64,000 bases of DNA from contig CAJTXA010000013.1 in assembly GCA_910579865.1 (NCBI GenBank), positions 51,819 to 115,818 on the forward strand. Direction: 5' to 3'. Below the pieces are notes generated by a model that did not search any database, was not told where the DNA came from, and was given only the letters and a program-made list of their open reading frames with translations. This DNA is from an uncultured Lachnospiraceae bacterium. Its GTDB lineage: Bacteria > Bacillota > Clostridia > Lachnospirales > Lachnospiraceae. Within the stretch, counting starts at the first letter, position 1. Every line of letters begins with the position of its first letter. The position numbers and the translations under genes are program-made. Shown piece by piece: positions 60,943-64,000 of the stretch.

Positions 60943-62043
60943 CTAAAATTTCTTTCGTTTCCGATTCCATAGAAATAAAACCCACTTTACAAGTAAAAAA
61001 TGAATCATACAAAATACTAAAATAAAAAAAACAAATACTGCCATACCAGACCAATAAGGAATTTCCTTCCAATACTCACTTACTATTCTTCTTGCTACCG
61101 CATGATTCAGATAAATTGAAAATGAAATAGAATCCATCTTTTTCATCCATTTATATTGAAAAAATCTTGCAAAATAACTTTTTTCACTAAATATAATTGC
61201 TATCATAATTGGCAATAAAAGTAAAAGAGAAAATAAAGTTGCAATAGAACTTTTATGAAAAAGAATTCCATAGAAAAAAAGAATTGTGATTCCTCCTTCT
61301 ATCCCTGTTACTATCTTTTTTTGATAGCTTATCATCTCTTTCTTTTGAAGTTCTTCATAAAGTAGCCATGTAATAACGCCAAAACACAATCCACAGCCTG
61401 CTCGAATAATTCCATTCAGGCAAAGCCCTGCCCCCCCCTTGTAAAATAAGAACTTATTTTCCTGTTGATACATATAACCATATAGAAAAAGAGCCATTAA
61501 TGGTGCAAAACAATACAGAAAAAAATCTTTATTTTTTATCAATAGATAACCAAGTGGAAGCATTACAAGGAGCATCGCAGAAATATACCAAACTGGAAAA
61601 TTATATTCTAATGTTATTCCAGACATACTTATAGCAAATAACTCTGGAAGTGCATTTATGATTGAATCAAAAATATTTACTTTTTCATAATTAATATAAA
61701 TATAAGTAAAAAGAAATAATATAGTTGCTACACAATAAGGAAGTGCAATTCGTTTAAATTTCTTTATTACATAGTCATATGCCATTTTTCCTGCATTTTT
61801 AGGATCATATTTTTTTGCAATGATACTTTTTGTCATGAAAAATCCAGATACAATAAAAAAGAAATGAACTGCTATCCAACCTAATGCGGTTGGAATCTGA
61901 AACTTTGTCCCTTCCTTTATTAAAAAAGAAGAATGATAAATAACCACACAAATAGAAAAAATAAGTTTTAAAAAATCAATTTGATAGTTCCGTGAAGACA
62001 AATTAAGATTTTTTTCTAACATCTGATTCTTATTTGATATCAT
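60943..62043 (-). CDS. Acyltransferase-3 family membrane O-acyltransferase
   Basis: 366 residues with about 10 membrane helices. The N-terminal IDFLKLIFSICVVIYHSSFL has the catalytic His of the family, and WIAVHFFFIVSGFFMTKSI plus FKRIALPYCVATILF are typical. A late NHAVARRIV segment is followed by the last helices. Such proteins O-acetylate surface sugars using cytosolic acetyl-CoA. It lies between the DUF4422 gene and the composite transferase, so it should modify the polymer of this operon. Confidence 0.88.
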   Translation of the reverse strand: MISNKNQMLEKNLNLSSRNYQIDFLKLIFSICVVIYHSSFLIKEGTKFQIPTALGWIAVHFFFIVSGFFMTKSIIAKKYDPKNAGKMAYDYVIKKFKRIALPYCVATILFLFTYIYINYEKVNIFDSIINALPELFAISMSGITLEYNFPVWYISAMLLVMLPLGYLLIKNKDFFLYCFAPLMALFLYGYMYQQENKFLFYKGGAGLCLNGIIRAGCGLCFGVITWLLYEELQKKEMISYQKKIVTGIEGGITILFFYGILFHKSSIATLFSLLLLLPIMIAIIFSEKSYFARFFQYKWMKKMDSISFSIYLNHAVARRIVSEYWKEIPYWSGMAVFVFFILVFCMIHFLLVKWVLFLWNRKRKKF

Positions 62044-62059
62044 TCTCTTTCTCCTTCTA

Positions 62060-64000
62060 TCAAAACTCTTTTTTCACAAAAAGCTGTTCAAATTCTTCTA
62101 TACATTGTTTATTATAAGCATCATAATCAATTTGCATTGGCTTTACTTTTTTATGGTATAGCATCTGTAATCCTTGATAAATTCCCTCTTCCGAACTTTC
62201 TACTAATGTTCCTCCATATTTTTTCATAAACCCTCTTGGTCCCACTATATCTGTTGAAACCACTGGTTTCCCTAATATATCTGCCTCTGCAATCACTAAA
62301 CCAAATCCTTCATAAAATGAACTTAAAATAAAATAATCACATGCTTTTAAAATTGGATACGGATTTGAAATACTTAATAATAAAATAACATTCTTTTCTA
62401 ATCCCATCTCTTTTACTTTGTTATGTAAATTCAAGTATCCTTTCTTTAAAGAATATCCTCCCATTATAATTAAATAAGCCTCATTACCCTCCATTAGTGT
62501 CTTCTTAAAAGCATCTATTAAACGTTCGTGTCCTTTTTCTGGAGAAAATCTTCCAATTGTAATATATTTAGGTAAATTAGAATCCATTATTTCAATAAAA
62601 TTCTGATATGAAACAGAATGTTTTGTTACTTTATCAAATATTATTGGCATTTCCGCAGATTCCAAAATTTTTTTATAATCAATTACATTATGACTACAAA
62701 CAATATTACTCTGTTTAGAAGAAAGTTCTATAGTAGATGATATGAGATCTTCTGTTACAACAGCAACTGAATTAAACTGATGATACGCATATTTTAGTAC
62801 ATCTCTTCTTTGATTCTTTTTTGTCTTAATTTCGTTTACCATATCATTATGAACAAAAATCGCCTTATTTCCTGGAAATGCACTATAAAGAAGAATCATA
62901 TCACTTTCATAACCATTAAACTGAATTACTGTATGAAACTTTGGTGTTCCATAAGCTCGCATAAAATTTTGATAAATTCGATTTCCCATAAATTTCATAA
63001 ACTTTTCCGCAGAAAGAAACTTCTTTCTAAACAATTTACGAATTATTCTATCGCAAATAGTCAAATCTAAAAATTCTGAAACTGCAAAAAATTTTATATC
63101 TAAAGAAAACGTTTTAAGTTGTGCTGTATTATTTTTTGCTTTTCCTTGGCAAAACGAAATATAATAATTTCGCTTTGATAAATCGATGGTATTTAACAAA
63201 TTTCGAATAGAAGTTGTAATTCCATTTTTTGCTAAATTCCCTACATACAACAAAACATTTTCCTTTCCATTATCTGGAATCTTCTCTATCATTAGTTGTG
63301 TATTCTCACCAAGAATAATATAATCACATAACTTTTGAGAAATATTTTTTCCATCTAATGCATTAAATGTATTTCTAAAATCAATATCATTATAATTCTT
63401 TTCTGAACGCAACTCCTTTAACAAAGAAGCAACATCCCGCACCTGTGGAAACGGAAGTTCATCTAATGAAAGATACATTCCTCTACTTGCTAGATATTCT
63501 TCTTTGTCATAGGGTAAAAGTACAATCTTTTTTCCAGTACATGCAAAATCAAAAAACACACTGGAATAATCTGTAATTAATACATCTGCAATATTCAAAA
63601 AACAATAGGTCTCATATTTTTGTGGAAACTTTCTAATATGTTTTAGTGCCTTAATTTCTACATCATTTTTACTATGTGTTGTCATTGGATGAAGATTAAT
63701 ATATAGCACTTCATCCTCTGTTAGCCATCTATCTAATTCATATAAAAAATACATCAAATAATTATCATCTTTATTGGATCCAATTTTTGCAACTGTTCCC
63801 CTCCATGTTGGCATATAAGCATACACTCGTTTTCCCTGCAACTTCATCTCTTCTCGAACTTGTTCTCTTCGTTCTTCATCAAAAAATATCTCATTTCGTG
63901 GATAACCACATAAAATAGAGGAACCAACTGCAATATTTTCCAACATATAATCTCGAATCATTACCTCTTTTGTAAACTGATTTGGATAAAGTAAATAATC
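62060..64000 (-). CDS. Composite TagB/TagF-like phosphopolyol transferase plus GT4 glycosyltransferase (cut by right edge)
   Basis: The frame is open from 64000 down to the stop at 62060, 646 residues visible; the ATG at 63961 is internal. The first 220 residues match the C-terminal part of CDP-glycerol:polyol-phosphate transferases (GYPRNEIFF, YMPTWRG, LHPMT, VLITDYSSVFFDFACTGKKIVLLPYD). From about 240 a GT4 enzyme follows (VLLYVGNLAKNGITTSIRNLL, ITIGRFSPEKGHERLIDAF, FILSSFYEGFGLVIAEADILGKPVVSTD). The fusion could build a teichoic-acid-like phosphodiester unit and add a sugar. Start, and any more N-terminal domain, lie outside the window. Confidence 0.85.
   Translation of the reverse strand, partial: DYLLYPNQFTKEVMIRDYMLENIAVGSSILCGYPRNEIFFDEERREQVREEMKLQGKRVYAYMPTWRGTVAKIGSNKDDNYLMYFLYELDRWLTEDEVLYINLHPMTTHSKNDVEIKALKHIRKFPQKYETYCFLNIADVLITDYSSVFFDFACTGKKIVLLPYDKEEYLASRGMYLSLDELPFPQVRDVASLLKELRSEKNYNDIDFRNTFNALDGKNISQKLCDYIILGENTQLMIEKIPDNGKENVLLYVGNLAKNGITTSIRNLLNTIDLSKRNYYISFCQGKAKNNTAQLKTFSLDIKFFAVSEFLDLTICDRIIRKLFRKKFLSAEKFMKFMGNRIYQNFMRAYGTPKFHTVIQFNGYESDMILLYSAFPGNKAIFVHNDMVNEIKTKKNQRRDVLKYAYHQFNSVAVVTEDLISSTIELSSKQSNIVCSHNVIDYKKILESAEMPIIFDKVTKHSVSYQNFIEIMDSNLPKYITIGRFSPEKGHERLIDAFKKTLMEGNEAYLIIMGGYSLKKGYLNLHNKVKEMGLEKNVILLLSISNPYPILKACDYFILSSFYEGFGLVIAEADILGKPVVSTDIVGPRGFMKKYGGTLVESSEEGIYQGLQMLYHKKVKPMQIDYDAYNKQCIEEFEQLFVKKEF

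Noticed and set aside
1..64000. CRISPR arrays, tRNA or rRNA genes, prophage
   Set aside because: No regularly spaced direct repeats, cloverleaf sequences, rRNA-like stretches or phage structural genes were seen on either strand.

Overview
The window looks like chromosome of a motile, AT-rich, Gram-positive anaerobe of the Clostridia, most likely a member of the Lachnospiraceae. This is inferred from strong GGAGG-type ribosome binding sites, TTGACA/TATAAT promoters, sigma-D type flagellar promoters, the flagellin, FliD and FlaG protein types, an LCP-family ligase and a PrsA-like lipoprotein-type foldase. There are no lipid A genes. Species is not determinable from the sequence alone.

Region 1 (1-14,367) is a flagellar filament island, almost all on the minus strand. 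flaG-fliD-fliS-(fliT-like) are driven by a sigma-D promoter that lies in the 3' end of recQ. Two methyltransferase genes follow, one broken by an in-frame UGA. Then comes a long flagellin gene with its own sigma-D promoter and a structured leader resembling a CsrA target, and then two glycosyltransferases and an unknown helical protein. The likely theme is filament assembly plus glycosylation and methylation of flagellin. recQ sits upstream, and a decayed IS200/IS605 element (14.4-15.8 kb) has landed just upstream of recQ.

Region 2 (15.8-18.9 kb, plus strand) holds a chemoreceptor and a small sugar O-acetyltransferase.

Region 3 (19.0-36.9 kb, minus strand) is one long surface-polysaccharide operon from a clear promoter at 36.9 kb. 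It encodes a ThDP enzyme with an SDR reductase (possible branched-sugar pathway), a Wzx-like flippase, several GT2/GT4 glycosyltransferases, two pairs of polyprenyl-phosphate GT2 plus GT-C membrane enzymes, the initiating phosphoglycosyltransferase and a terminal LCP ligase.

Region 4 (36.9-48.6 kb) is mixed housekeeping and regulation: a small XRE regulator, a probable small RNA between an orphan promoter and two terminators, a PrsA-like foldase, a TPR-nucleotidyltransferase-like protein, RNase HI, guanine deaminase, a K+/H+ antiporter, an ECF sigma/anti-sigma pair, and a TetR regulator with an excellent promoter and operator but no normal start codon.

Region 5 (48.6-64.0 kb, minus strand, running off the right edge) is a second surface-glycan operon with an ABC-transporter export route. 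Its last four genes (manC, fcl/colC, colD, gmd) make up a GDP-colitose pathway: the PLP enzyme has the His-for-Lys active site of a sugar 3-dehydratase instead of an aminotransferase. A GT11-type transferase domain in the same operon could use the product. The two operons together imply two separately exported surface polymers.
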